Part shown: positions 8,549 to 16,924 of the stretch, piece by piece
Position numbering within the stretch: the first letter of the stretch is position 1
Layout: each line of letters opens with the position of its first letter
Assembly: GCF_003688405.1 (NCBI RefSeq)
Contig: NZ_REFC01000011.1
Span: 682,001-746,000 of the forward strand
DNA length: 64,000 nt
Source of the DNA: Ulvibacter antarcticus
GTDB lineage: Bacteria; Bacteroidota; Bacteroidia; Flavobacteriales; Flavobacteriaceae
Direction: 5' to 3'
The notes under the pieces: model-generated
What the model saw: only the letters and a program-made list of their open reading frames with translations
What the model was told of the DNA's origin: nothing
Databases searched by the model: none
Translations under genes and position numbers: made by a program

Positions 8549-11302
8549 ATGGATAAATATTCGTTTCTTAATGCCATTCATCCTGCTTACATCGCAGAAC
8601 TCTACGATAAATATTTACAATATCCCGACAGTTTGGAGCCTAGCTGGAGAGCTTTTTTTCAAGGATTTGACTTCGGAATTGAAAATGGATCGCTTGAGTC
8701 TTTAGGGATTGAGCAGAATGGGCAATCAATTCCAGATAATCTCTTAAAGGAATTTCAGGTCATTAAATTGATAGACGGATATCGAACTCGCGGACATTTG
8801 TTCACTCGAACAAATCCTGTTAGGGAACGTAGAAAATATGAGCCAACATTAGATATTGAAAATTTCGGGCTTTCTGAAGGTGATTTAAAAATGACTTTCA
8901 AGGCTGCGGAAGTTTTAGGTATAAAAGAAACCACGCTTGGAGATATCATCACTCATCTTAAAAGTATCTACTGCGATTCTATTGGAATAGAGTATATGTA
9001 CATTCGGAAACCTGAAGAAATTCAATGGATCCAGGATAAACTGAATGTAAATGACAATCAGCCAAACTTTTCCGAAGAGAGAAAAAAGCACATCCTTAAA
9101 AAGTTAAATGAAGCGGTTTCTTTCGAGACTTTTCTTCATACAAAATACGTAGGACAAAAACGATTTTCCCTGGAAGGTGGAGAGAGTTTGATTCCTGCAT
9201 TGGATGCTCTAATAGAAAGTGCAGCAGAAAAGGGAGTGAAGGAATTTGTAATGGGAATGGCTCATAGAGGTCGTTTAAGTACACTAACTAATATCTTCGG
9301 AAAAAGCGCAAAAGACATTTTTAGTGAGTTCGATGGGAAGGATTATGCACAGGATATTTTTGATGGAGATGTAAAATATCATTTGGGTTGGACTTCAAAG
9401 CGGAAAAGTGATTCTGGAAAGGAAATCAACCTTAATATCGCACCAAACCCATCACATTTAGAAACCGTTGGGGCAGTGGTGCAAGGAATTGCACGTGCCA
9501 AGCAAGACGATCATTTTAAAGGAAATGAAAAAGCGGTATTGCCAATTATTGTTCATGGAGATGCTGCAATCGCGGGACAAGGTATTGTCTACGAAATAGT
9601 ACAAATGGCGCAATTGGATGGATATAAAACCGGCGGAACGATTCATATAGTTGTGAATAATCAAATTGGATTTACCACGAATTATCTGGATGCACGTTCT
9701 TCGACATATTGTACAGATGTAGGCAAAGTAACATTATCACCTGTTTTACATGTAAACGCAGACGACGTCGAAGCTGTGGTTCATGCCATGTTATTTGCAT
9801 TGGATTTTAGAATGGAGTTTGGTCGTGATGTTTTTATAGATCTTTTAGGATATAGAAAATACGGACATAATGAAGGGGATGAGCCAAGATTTACACAGCC
9901 AAAGTTGTATAAAGCGATTGCGAAGCACGATAATCCTAGAGATATTTATGCCGAGAAGCTTAAAAAGCAGGGAATTATAGATGATAAACATACTGCAAAG
10001 TTAGAACAGGATTATAAAGAGAAACTGGAAGAGAATCTTGAAGACTCTCGTAAAGAGGATAAGACAGAAATTACTCCTTTTATGAAGGACGAATGGGAGG
10101 GTTATATCTATGCTGAGGAGGATAAAATGATGGAAGAAGTAGATACCAGCTTCGACTTGAAAGCTTTGGATGAAATCGCTGAGGTAATTACAAAGTTGCC
10201 AAAGGATAAAAAATTTCTTCGGAAGATATCTAAGTTGATTGATGCCAGACATCAAATGTACTTCGAAGATGATAAATTGGATTGGGCGATGGGAGAGCTT
10301 CTAGCATATGGAACTCTTTTGAAAGAAGGTCATGATGTACGAATGAGTGGTCAGGATGTGGAAAGAGGTACTTTTTCACATAGACATGCCGTTGTAAAAG
10401 TGGAGGATAGTGAAGAGGAAATAGTACTGTTGAATCAATTAAAAGGAGAACAGGCCAATTTTTATATTTACAATTCACTTTTATCAGAATATGGAGTGGT
10501 AGGTTTCGATTATGGCTATGCCATGGCGAGCCCAATAACACTTACTATTTGGGAAGCCCAATTTGGAGATTTCAGTAATGGCGCCCAAATTATGATCGAT
10601 CAATATATTTCGGCAGCAGAAGATAAATGGAAGCTTCAAAATGGTTTGGTAATGCTATTGCCTCACGGATATGAAGGTCAGGGAGCAGAACATTCTTCGG
10701 CGCGGATGGAGCGTTATCTTCAGATGTGTGCGGCAGATAATATGTTTATTGCAGATGTCACGACTCCTGCAAATATGTATCATTTACTAAGACGACAACT
10801 CAAGGTAAAATACAGAAAACCTCTTATCGTTTTTACACCAAAGAGTTTATTGAGACATCCAAAGGTGTTATCGACTAAAGAAGAATTTGCAAATGGAAGT
10901 TTTCAAACCTTAATAGATGATCCCGAAGCGGAAGTAGCAAAAATCAAGACCCTTGTGTTTGTAAGTGGGAAATTTTACTACGATCTTCTTGAAAAGAAAG
11001 AGAACGACAAACGAAATGATGTTGCATTGGTGCGTGTAGAGCAATTGTTCCCATTGCCGGCTGTCAAAATGAGAGCGGTAATGACAAAGTATAAAAATGC
11101 AAAAGATGTTGTTTGGGCACAGGAAGAGCCACGAAATATGGGTGCCTTCTCTCATTTACTCTTACATTTTGAGGAGACTAAAAACTTTAGAGTATGTAGT
11201 CGTAAAATGTATGCTGCTCCAGCTTCTGGAAGTAGTGTCCGTTCAAAATTGCGTCATCAAAAAGTAATTGACAGTGTTTTTGATAAAAATAACGATCAGT
11301 AG
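8549..11302 (+). CDS. sucA: 2-oxoglutarate dehydrogenase E1 component
   Basis: Thiamine-diphosphate-dependent decarboxylase of the 2-oxoglutarate dehydrogenase complex (TCA cycle). The 917-residue protein begins with the conserved E1 N-terminal peptide (residues 1-40, with AIHPAYIAELYDKYLQ and PSWRAFF) that docks to E2. The ThDP-binding core carries GMAHRGRLSTL, the His/Asp motif HGDAAIAGQGIVYE, and NNQIGFTT. The pyrimidine-binding domain follows in the C-terminal half, with LLPHGYEGQGAEHSSAR. Length fits the full-size bacterial E1o. The E2 gene begins 76 bases downstream, with a perfect hairpin between. The E3 subunit gene (lpd) is not in this window. Confidence 0.97.
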   Translation: MDKYSFLNAIHPAYIAELYDKYLQYPDSLEPSWRAFFQGFDFGIENGSLESLGIEQNGQSIPDNLLKEFQVIKLIDGYRTRGHLFTRTNPVRERRKYEPTLDIENFGLSEGDLKMTFKAAEVLGIKETTLGDIITHLKSIYCDSIGIEYMYIRKPEEIQWIQDKLNVNDNQPNFSEERKKHILKKLNEAVSFETFLHTKYVGQKRFSLEGGESLIPALDALIESAAEKGVKEFVMGMAHRGRLSTLTNIFGKSAKDIFSEFDGKDYAQDIFDGDVKYHLGWTSKRKSDSGKEINLNIAPNPSHLETVGAVVQGIARAKQDDHFKGNEKAVLPIIVHGDAAIAGQGIVYEIVQMAQLDGYKTGGTIHIVVNNQIGFTTNYLDARSSTYCTDVGKVTLSPVLHVNADDVEAVVHAMLFALDFRMEFGRDVFIDLLGYRKYGHNEGDEPRFTQPKLYKAIAKHDNPRDIYAEKLKKQGIIDDKHTAKLEQDYKEKLEENLEDSRKEDKTEITPFMKDEWEGYIYAEEDKMMEEVDTSFDLKALDEIAEVITKLPKDKKFLRKISKLIDARHQMYFEDDKLDWAMGELLAYGTLLKEGHDVRMSGQDVERGTFSHRHAVVKVEDSEEEIVLLNQLKGEQANFYIYNSLLSEYGVVGFDYGYAMASPITLTIWEAQFGDFSNGAQIMIDQYISAAEDKWKLQNGLVMLLPHGYEGQGAEHSSARMERYLQMCAADNMFIADVTTPANMYHLLRRQLKVKYRKPLIVFTPKSLLRHPKVLSTKEEFANGSFQTLIDDPEAEVAKIKTLVFVSGKFYYDLLEKKENDKRNDVALVRVEQLFPLPAVKMRAVMTKYKNAKDVVWAQEEPRNMGAFSHLLLHFEETKNFRVCSRKMYAAPASGSSVRSKLRHQKVIDSVFDKNNDQ

Positions 11303-11304
11303 TA

Positions 11305-11329
11305 TTTCTGAAAGAATTGTTTTCAGAAA
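11305..11329. other. Intercistronic hairpin between sucA and sucB
   Basis: TTTCTGAAA (11305-11313) and TTTCAGAAA (11321-11329) form a perfect 9-bp stem with a 7-base loop directly after the sucA stop. There is no T-run after it on the plus strand, so it is not an ordinary terminator; RNA processing or stability is possible. Confidence 0.55.
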
Positions 11330-11378
11330 AAAGAAATAAATAATCAACGCTGCATAGCAGTAAAGTAATAAAAGTACT

Positions 11379-12686
11379 ATGGCATTAGAAATGAAAGTCC
11401 CTTCACCGGGAGAGTCCATAACCGAAGTAGAAATAGCACAATGGCTTGTTGAAGATGGCGATTGGGTAGAAAAAGATCAGGCGATTGCCGAAGTCGATAG
11501 TGATAAAGCAACGTTGGAACTTCCAGCAGAGGCGAGTGGTATTATTACTCTTAAGGCTGAAGAAGGTGATGCAGTTGCCGTTGGAGCAGTTGTTTGTCTT
11601 ATAGATACAGACGCAAAAAAACCTGGTGGCGGAGACGACACTCCCGAAACTTATAAAAATCCGGGAGACGAGAAGGGTGAAGGAAATGCTGGTCCGGATT
11701 TGGACAAGCAGGATGCTAAGAATAAAAATACAGGGGAGAAAGCTGAGGCACTAACACAGACGCCGTCTAAAAGCTCTACGCCTAATCAGCAACAAGACAA
11801 TAAAACCTATGCTTCAGGAACGCCATCACCAGCTGCAAAGAAAATTCTTTCAGAAAAAGGAATGGATTCTACAGCTGTAAAAGGAAGTGGTCGTGACGGT
11901 CGTGTCACAAAATCTGACGCAGAGAATGCGACTCCTTCTATGGGAACTCCAGGAGCTGGCGGACGTGGTACGGAACGTAAGAAGTTATCAATGTTAAGAC
12001 GTAAAGTCGCTGAAAGACTGGTAGCCGCTAAAAACGAAACTGCCATGTTAACAACCTTTAACGAGGTTGACATGAGCCCGATCTTTGAACTGAGAAAGGA
12101 ATATAAAGAAAGCTTTAAAGAGAAGCACGGTGTAGGTCTTGGATTTATGTCATTTTTCACTTTAGCAGTAGTTCGTGCATTAGAGTTATTCCCGGATGTA
12201 AACTCTATGATTGACGGGGATTATCAGATAAAACATGATTTTAAGGATATATCTATTGCGGTTTCTGGTCCAAAAGGATTGATGGTTCCTGTAATTAGAA
12301 ACGCTGAAAACCTAACTTTTAGAGGGGTAGAAGCAGAGGTGAAACGTTTGGCAATTAGAGCAAGAGACGGACAAATAACTGTAGATGAAATGACTGGTGG
12401 TACCTTTACTATTTCGAATGGTGGGGTTTTTGGAAGTATGTTGTCCACGCCAATTATTAATCCACCTCAGTCTGGAATATTAGGGATGCACAATATTGTT
12501 GAGCGCCCAATTGTACGAGATGGTGCTATTGCGATTGCTCCAATCATGTTTGTGGCATTGTCTTATGATCACAGAGTGATAGACGGGAGAGAATCTGTAG
12601 GATTTCTGGTAGCTGTAAAAGAAGCATTAGAAAATCCTGTTGAACTTTTAATGAATAATGATGTAAAAAGAGCTTTGGAATTATAG
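11379..12686 (+). CDS. sucB: Dihydrolipoamide succinyltransferase (2-oxoglutarate dehydrogenase E2)
   Basis: Core acyltransferase of the 2-oxoglutarate dehydrogenase complex, moving the succinyl group from lipoamide to CoA. The 435-residue protein has a single lipoyl domain (about 1-78) with the modified Lys43 in DSDKATLE, then a long Pro/Lys/Asp-rich linker (about 85-145), a peripheral subunit-binding domain (ASPAAKKILSEKG to GRVTKSDAE, about 146-185) and a catalytic domain. The active-site motif SYDHRVIDG lies near the C-terminus with its His and Asp intact. It follows sucA on the same strand and ends just before a strong terminator. Secure. Confidence 0.97.
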   Translation: MALEMKVPSPGESITEVEIAQWLVEDGDWVEKDQAIAEVDSDKATLELPAEASGIITLKAEEGDAVAVGAVVCLIDTDAKKPGGGDDTPETYKNPGDEKGEGNAGPDLDKQDAKNKNTGEKAEALTQTPSKSSTPNQQQDNKTYASGTPSPAAKKILSEKGMDSTAVKGSGRDGRVTKSDAENATPSMGTPGAGGRGTERKKLSMLRRKVAERLVAAKNETAMLTTFNEVDMSPIFELRKEYKESFKEKHGVGLGFMSFFTLAVVRALELFPDVNSMIDGDYQIKHDFKDISIAVSGPKGLMVPVIRNAENLTFRGVEAEVKRLAIRARDGQITVDEMTGGTFTISNGGVFGSMLSTPIINPPQSGILGMHNIVERPIVRDGAIAIAPIMFVALSYDHRVIDGRESVGFLVAVKEALENPVELLMNNDVKRALEL

Positions 12687-12703
12687 CAAAACATAATTCT
12701 TCA

Positions 12704-12733
12704 AAAACCCGGCTGAAAAGACCGGGTTTTTTT
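12704..12733 (+). terminator. Intrinsic terminator after sucB
   Basis: AAAACCCGG and CCGGGTTTT pair around a short loop, followed by a T-run. Because the left arm is preceded by A bases, it could also serve the small minus-strand gene that ends at 12732. Confidence 0.85.
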
Positions 12734-12872
12734 ATGGATACAATTGAATTATATAATTTATAAGATTGAGAACTAAAATCGAAATAACAGAAAACACAAG
12801 TACCATAAAAACGATTCGTTTACCGCTTAATTGTTTTTTATCTTTTTCTTCTTCTAGCATATTTGAAAACAT
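12732..12872 (-). CDS. Putative 46-residue single-span membrane micro-protein
   Basis: A short open frame on the minus strand, ATG at 12870-12872 and TAA at 12732-12734. The peptide begins MFSNMLEEEKDKKQLSGKR, a charged cytoplasmic-looking head, followed by about 23 hydrophobic residues (from IVFMVLVF to NLINYII) that would form one membrane helix. It fills the gap between sucB and the response regulator and stops exactly at the shared terminator. Composition (charged head, positive residues just before the helix) is what real small membrane proteins look like, and chance frames rarely are. I do not recognise a family and give no function. Confidence 0.5.
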   Translation of the reverse strand: MFSNMLEEEKDKKQLSGKRIVFMVLVFSVISILVLNLINYIIQLYP

Positions 12873-12942
12873 ACTATAAATGTCGGAAAATTCTGATGAA
12901 TGTAAAATACGTATTTACACGTAAATTTGAAGACGGGAATTA

Positions 12943-13575
12943 CTAGATAAATTTTTGATGATGCTCTTTAGCCCAGATAAGTAGGCTGTTAGTCTTAGGC
13001 TCTAATTTTAGTTTGGTAATAATGTTACTACGGTGTTTTTCTACTGTCCTGTAGGAAATAAACAAGAGCGATGCTATTTCTTTATTCGTTTTATCGGTAG
13101 CAATGAGTTTTAAAATTTTCTTTTCTGAAGGTGTTAAGCCTGAAATATCACTGTTTTCAGGAAATTCATCCCCCAACAATTGAAGGATCTTCGGACTGAA
13201 ATACTGATCTCCATTTGTCACGGTATTGATACAATTTTCGATTTCCTCTAATGCAAACTCTTTTAGCATATAGCCAAAAATGTTCAAGTCTTGAGCCTTT
13301 TGGTAAAGTTCCCTCTCCTTGTGTAGGGTGATGAGCACTATTTTAGTAGCAAGGCCATTGGATTTACAATTCTTAGCGATTTCAAGCCCCGACATAAATG
13401 GCATTTGAATATCGAGAATGGCAATGTCCGGTTTTTCTTGGGTTATTAAATTATAGGCTTCTCTCCCATTATTACCACTACCTATAAGATTGTACTGCTT
13501 TTCAATTAAAAAATCGTTGAGACCTTTTAACAATAGTGGATGGTCGTCTGCAGTAATGATGGTATGTTGATTCAT
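12943..13575 (-). CDS. NarL/LuxR-type response regulator
   Basis: DNA-binding output of a two-component system, 210 residues. The receiver domain (1-about 120) has the acidic pair D10-D11, the phospho-acceptor D55 in LDIQMP, a Thr after VLI and a Lys in the MLKEF motif. The C-terminal LuxR helix-turn-helix (about 145-205) reads SEKKILKLIATDKTNKEIA and then ISYRTVEKHRSNI. It overlaps the stop of the kinase gene by four bases (ATGA), so the two are translationally coupled cognate partners. Target genes are not visible. Confidence 0.94.
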   Translation of the reverse strand: MNQHTIITADDHPLLLKGLNDFLIEKQYNLIGSGNNGREAYNLITQEKPDIAILDIQMPFMSGLEIAKNCKSNGLATKIVLITLHKERELYQKAQDLNIFGYMLKEFALEEIENCINTVTNGDQYFSPKILQLLGDEFPENSDISGLTPSEKKILKLIATDKTNKEIASLLFISYRTVEKHRSNIITKLKLEPKTNSLLIWAKEHHQKFI

Positions 13576-15581
13576 TCAATTGGGAATTTAAACTCAAGCA
13601 CTGTTCCATTTTCTTTTCTGGAGATAACCTTCATTTGACCATTTAAAAATTTAGTTCTTTCAAGCAATGTTTTTAAGCCCAGAGATTTTTTATCTTCATA
13701 TTTCTCTGTAAAATCGAACCCTACACCATTGTCTTTTATAGAAATTACAATATTGCCGGTCATTTTTTTCACCAAAACTTTACTGGCTTCAGCTTTTGCA
13801 TGTTTAATAATATTACTTAGACTTTCCTGAACGATGCGGTATATATTTACTTCTTCTTCAGGTGAAAACAGATTATCTATATTATCGATTTCCGAAGAGA
13901 TAAACAAAGTAGTGTTTTCATCTATTTGTGTAAGCGTATGTTCGATCGCTTTTGTAATTCCAAGCTCCTGCAATGCAAATGGGTGCAGGTCTCTCGAAAT
14001 ATTTCGAACTTCTTCTATGGTATTATCTACCATTTTTTTGGTAGCGTCATCACCAATTGAAATCAGTTTATTTTTAATTAATAACAACTGCTGCCCAATA
14101 CCGTCATGGAGATCCTTAGAGATTCGCATCCGCTCTTGCTCCTGAGACACCAGTAATTTCTGGCTAAATCCTTCCTGAAGAATTTTTTTACTTTTCAGGT
14201 TTTGTCGGTTCCGATACAAAAGAATCAATCCGAAGGTAAGCATAATTGCGAGACTCACAAAGAACATTAGATTTTTAAAAGTCTGAGTATCTTTTTCAAG
14301 CAATTGAATGTTAGTGTTTATTTCGACCAATTGTTTTTCTTTCTCCTGAGTTTCGAAAAGTGTTTGGTAATAGGCTAAAGAATTGACACTTAATTGGTTG
14401 TATAAAGAATCTCTAATCACCGAATAGCTGTCTTTATTCTCAAGGCTCTTCTTAAAATTGCCCATTGATTTGTATATATCAGATAGCATTAAATGAGATT
14501 CCATCGTTTCATCTTCGTCCCCTAAGCGCTCTGCATTTTCCAGTTTTTTCTGAGCGTAATACAAGCTACTCCTATAGTTTTTAACAGTCTTTAAATAGGT
14601 AGCTTTGGCTCCAAAATAAACAAGTTCAACCACATGGTCGCCAGCAAATTTACTGTATAAAGGTTCAATAAGATCGAGCTCTGTTTTTGCGTTTATGAGA
14701 TCATTTTGGCTACTGTAATATTCAGAAAGTTTTGCATGAATATTAATGTACATATTGTTATTGTGCACTTCAGTGAGACTGGTCATTGCTTTTAAAAGGT
14801 ATTCTAATTCTAATTTATGGTTTCCAATTTTACGATAGTCAAGCGCCTGATTGTAATATTCACGGGAAAGGTATTGCGTTAAATTTAGTTCGATTAACTT
14901 ATCAATTAAGACATCCCGTTCTTGTTTGGCTAATTCATAAAAACCGTTGAGACTAAACATAGAAATAATCCCCTGACGGGCGTGGAGCATGTATTTATAG
15001 TCCTTTAAGCCCTCATAGTAGAGGTATGCATTGTTGAAATCTTCACCGGCAGCAGCGAAAATTCCTAAATTGACATTGGCTTGTCCTCTGAACAAGTAGG
15101 TGTCTGCTACATGGATCGAGTCTTCTTGAGAAAAATTTTCTAATGCTAATGTAAAATCCTTGACTGCTTCGTTTAAATCCAAGCTCCTATTTGCAACTCC
15201 TTTCTTTATGTAAAGACCTCCCAGTAAAAAACTATCTTTTATTTTATACTTATGGGCAATTACACCATTAAGTACATTTATGGCCTTTTCAGGATCTTTC
15301 TTGTTAAAGGTAAGAATCGATTGAAGGTTCATTGCTTTCCTGGCGGCAGCATCAAAACTATCAATCTTCTTGGCAAGCTCAATATATAAATAGCTGTAGA
15401 TTATAAAGGTGTTGTCGTCTTTTCTGAAAGTTCGAATAAGGATTGAATCTATAGCCGCGAGGCGCTCCAAATCATTTTTACTCGAATCAACAATTTTTTC
15501 ATAATGCTGGACATTTTGAGAAAATGATACAGTAGCAAAGAGAAAAACAATTGGTGCTACTATCAGATATTTTATAAGCAT
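13572..15581 (-). CDS. TPR sensor histidine kinase (HisKA_3 type)
   Basis: Membrane sensor kinase of 669 residues, partner of the response regulator that overlaps it by four bases. A signal peptide ends at FSQ (about residue 22). The next 360 or so residues form helical TPR-like repeats, presumably periplasmic. A predicted coiled segment leads to one membrane helix (about 437-456, LMFFVSLAIMLTFGLILLY). The dimerisation and phosphotransfer region carries His492 in KDLHDGIGQQ, the HisKA_3 signature, followed by the ATPase domain with ISRDLHPFALQELG and DNGVGFDF. The architecture matches the TPR histidine kinases common in Flavobacteriaceae. The signal sensed is unknown. Confidence 0.93.
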   Translation of the reverse strand: MLIKYLIVAPIVFLFATVSFSQNVQHYEKIVDSSKNDLERLAAIDSILIRTFRKDDNTFIIYSYLYIELAKKIDSFDAAARKAMNLQSILTFNKKDPEKAINVLNGVIAHKYKIKDSFLLGGLYIKKGVANRSLDLNEAVKDFTLALENFSQEDSIHVADTYLFRGQANVNLGIFAAAGEDFNNAYLYYEGLKDYKYMLHARQGIISMFSLNGFYELAKQERDVLIDKLIELNLTQYLSREYYNQALDYRKIGNHKLELEYLLKAMTSLTEVHNNNMYINIHAKLSEYYSSQNDLINAKTELDLIEPLYSKFAGDHVVELVYFGAKATYLKTVKNYRSSLYYAQKKLENAERLGDEDETMESHLMLSDIYKSMGNFKKSLENKDSYSVIRDSLYNQLSVNSLAYYQTLFETQEKEKQLVEINTNIQLLEKDTQTFKNLMFFVSLAIMLTFGLILLYRNRQNLKSKKILQEGFSQKLLVSQEQERMRISKDLHDGIGQQLLLIKNKLISIGDDATKKMVDNTIEEVRNISRDLHPFALQELGITKAIEHTLTQIDENTTLFISSEIDNIDNLFSPEEEVNIYRIVQESLSNIIKHAKAEASKVLVKKMTGNIVISIKDNGVGFDFTEKYEDKKSLGLKTLLERTKFLNGQMKVISRKENGTVLEFKFPIE

Positions 15582-15650
15582 TATGCGATCTTCTTAAGAG
15601 GAATAAAAGTAATAAAATTATAGAGACTTAAGTTGTTACAGATCAGATTT

Positions 15651-16088
15651 CTATTTTACGTATAAGCAATTGCGTCCATAATCAATCACGCCTCTTCTCA
15701 GTTTTAGAAAATCTGCTCCAATAATTCCATGAATAGTTTGCTCATCGGTCTGCATTAAAGCTTCGTTTATATGACCTAAATCAAAAAGGACAAAATCCAT
15801 TCCTTTAACATGCCAATTATCAATGGATAGCTTATTGTTTCTTGAAATTCTAGTGTCCATCCCTATTGCTCCGGCACCAGCCGCTTTTATTTTGCTTTCT
15901 TCACTAAGTAAATGAAAATGAGTAGTGCTTTTAAAGCCAATACAGCTTGTAGAAGCACCAGTGTCTAATATAAAATCGCCTTTAACACCATTTACTTTTG
16001 CTGAAAGCTTATAATGGCCTGTTGCCAGTTTTCTTAAGGGTATTCTGAAATAATTTTTTGCTTCCAGGAAGCCTCTCAATTGCGTCAC
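15651..16088 (-). CDS. Retropepsin-like aspartic protease
   Basis: A compact protein with one aspartic-protease signature, FILDTGASTSCIGF, near its middle, followed by the second conserved segment HGIIGADFLKLRRGVIDY. Proteins of this size work as homodimers, each chain giving one Asp. No signal peptide is seen. There is no ATG: the frame is open to a TTG at 16118, but the GTG at 16088 gives the N-terminus TQLRGFLEAKNYFRI, which is closer to what I recall of flavobacterial homologues, so I use it; the true start may be either. It is divergent from tatD, whose promoter overlaps the start region. Substrate unknown. Confidence 0.75.
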   Translation of the reverse strand: MTQLRGFLEAKNYFRIPLRKLATGHYKLSAKVNGVKGDFILDTGASTSCIGFKSTTHFHLLSEESKIKAAGAGAIGMDTRISRNNKLSIDNWHVKGMDFVLFDLGHINEALMQTDEQTIHGIIGADFLKLRRGVIDYGRNCLYVK

Positions 16089-16098
16089 GCTACTTTTT

Positions 16099-16132
16099 TT
16101 TGTAAAGATAGCAAACAAAATAAGTAGCTTTG
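16099..16132 (+). promoter_or_regulatory. Promoter of tatD-ansA
   Basis: TTTG (16099-16102), 22 bases, TAGCTTTG (16125-16132); both elements match the Bacteroidota consensus. The tatD ATG follows only five bases later at 16138, so the transcript should be leaderless or nearly so. Confidence 0.7.
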
Positions 16133-16137
16133 CGATT

Positions 16138-16902
16138 ATGTTAACAGATACTCATACCCATTTATATAGTGATGCCTTTGAAGAGGATAGAGAAGCAATG
16201 ATGCAGCGTGCTTTTGACCAAGGGATTAGACGATTTTTTATTCCCGCGATCGATTCAGGATATACCCAATCAATGTACGATTTGGAAAAAGCATATCCCG
16301 AAAACGTATTTTTAATGATGGGGTTGCATCCTACTTCGGTTAAAGAAAATTATAAAGAAGAGTTGCTTCACGTGGAAGCAGAGTTCAAGAAACGTAGCTT
16401 CTATGCTGTAGGTGAAATAGGGATTGATTTGTATTGGGATACCTCAACTTTAGAAATTCAAAAAAAGGCATTCCGAAGTCAAATTCAGTTGGCTAAAAAG
16501 TATAAATTACCAATTGTTATTCACTGTAGAGAAGCTTTCGATGAAATTTTTGATGTTTTAGAAACTGAAAAAGATGATGATCTCTTCGGAATTTTTCACT
16601 GCTTCACAGGAACTTTAGAACAAGCTAAAAGAGCGATTTCTTTTCAAATGAAATTGGGCATTGGTGGGGTTGTGACCTTCAAAAATGGTAAGATAGATAC
16701 TTTTTTAAATCAAATAGATCTGAAGCATATCGTATTAGAAACCGATTCTCCGTATCTTTCACCGGTACCATATCGGGGCAAGCGAAATGAAAGTAGCTAC
16801 CTTTCTTTAGTATGTAAAAAACTGTCTCAGATTTATGGTCTTTCCGAAGAAGAAATTGCAAAAATTACTACTAAGAATTCTACAGAAGTTTTCGGAGTAT
16901 AA
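16138..16902 (+). CDS. TatD-family metal-dependent hydrolase
   Basis: Cytoplasmic metal-dependent nuclease/hydrolase, 254 residues, a usual TatD length. The metal ligands are visible: the N-terminal HxH in LTDTHTHLY, Glu in AVGEIGID, His in IVIHCREA, His in GIFHCFTG and the Asp of LETDSPYL near the C-terminus. The start is fixed by the family's M-x-D-T-H-x-H opening. It lies 22 bases before ansA on the same strand and is probably co-transcribed. Members have DNase activity in other bacteria; the exact substrate here is not known. Confidence 0.95.
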   Translation: MLTDTHTHLYSDAFEEDREAMMQRAFDQGIRRFFIPAIDSGYTQSMYDLEKAYPENVFLMMGLHPTSVKENYKEELLHVEAEFKKRSFYAVGEIGIDLYWDTSTLEIQKKAFRSQIQLAKKYKLPIVIHCREAFDEIFDVLETEKDDDLFGIFHCFTGTLEQAKRAISFQMKLGIGGVVTFKNGKIDTFLNQIDLKHIVLETDSPYLSPVPYRGKRNESSYLSLVCKKLSQIYGLSEEEIAKITTKNSTEVFGV

Positions 16903-16924
16903 AAAGGCGAATTAAGTAAGGCAT

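Noticed and set aside
8457-8705. Plus-strand frame overlapping the sucA start
   Set aside because: Out of frame with sucA, starts in its upstream region and carries no recognisable sequence.
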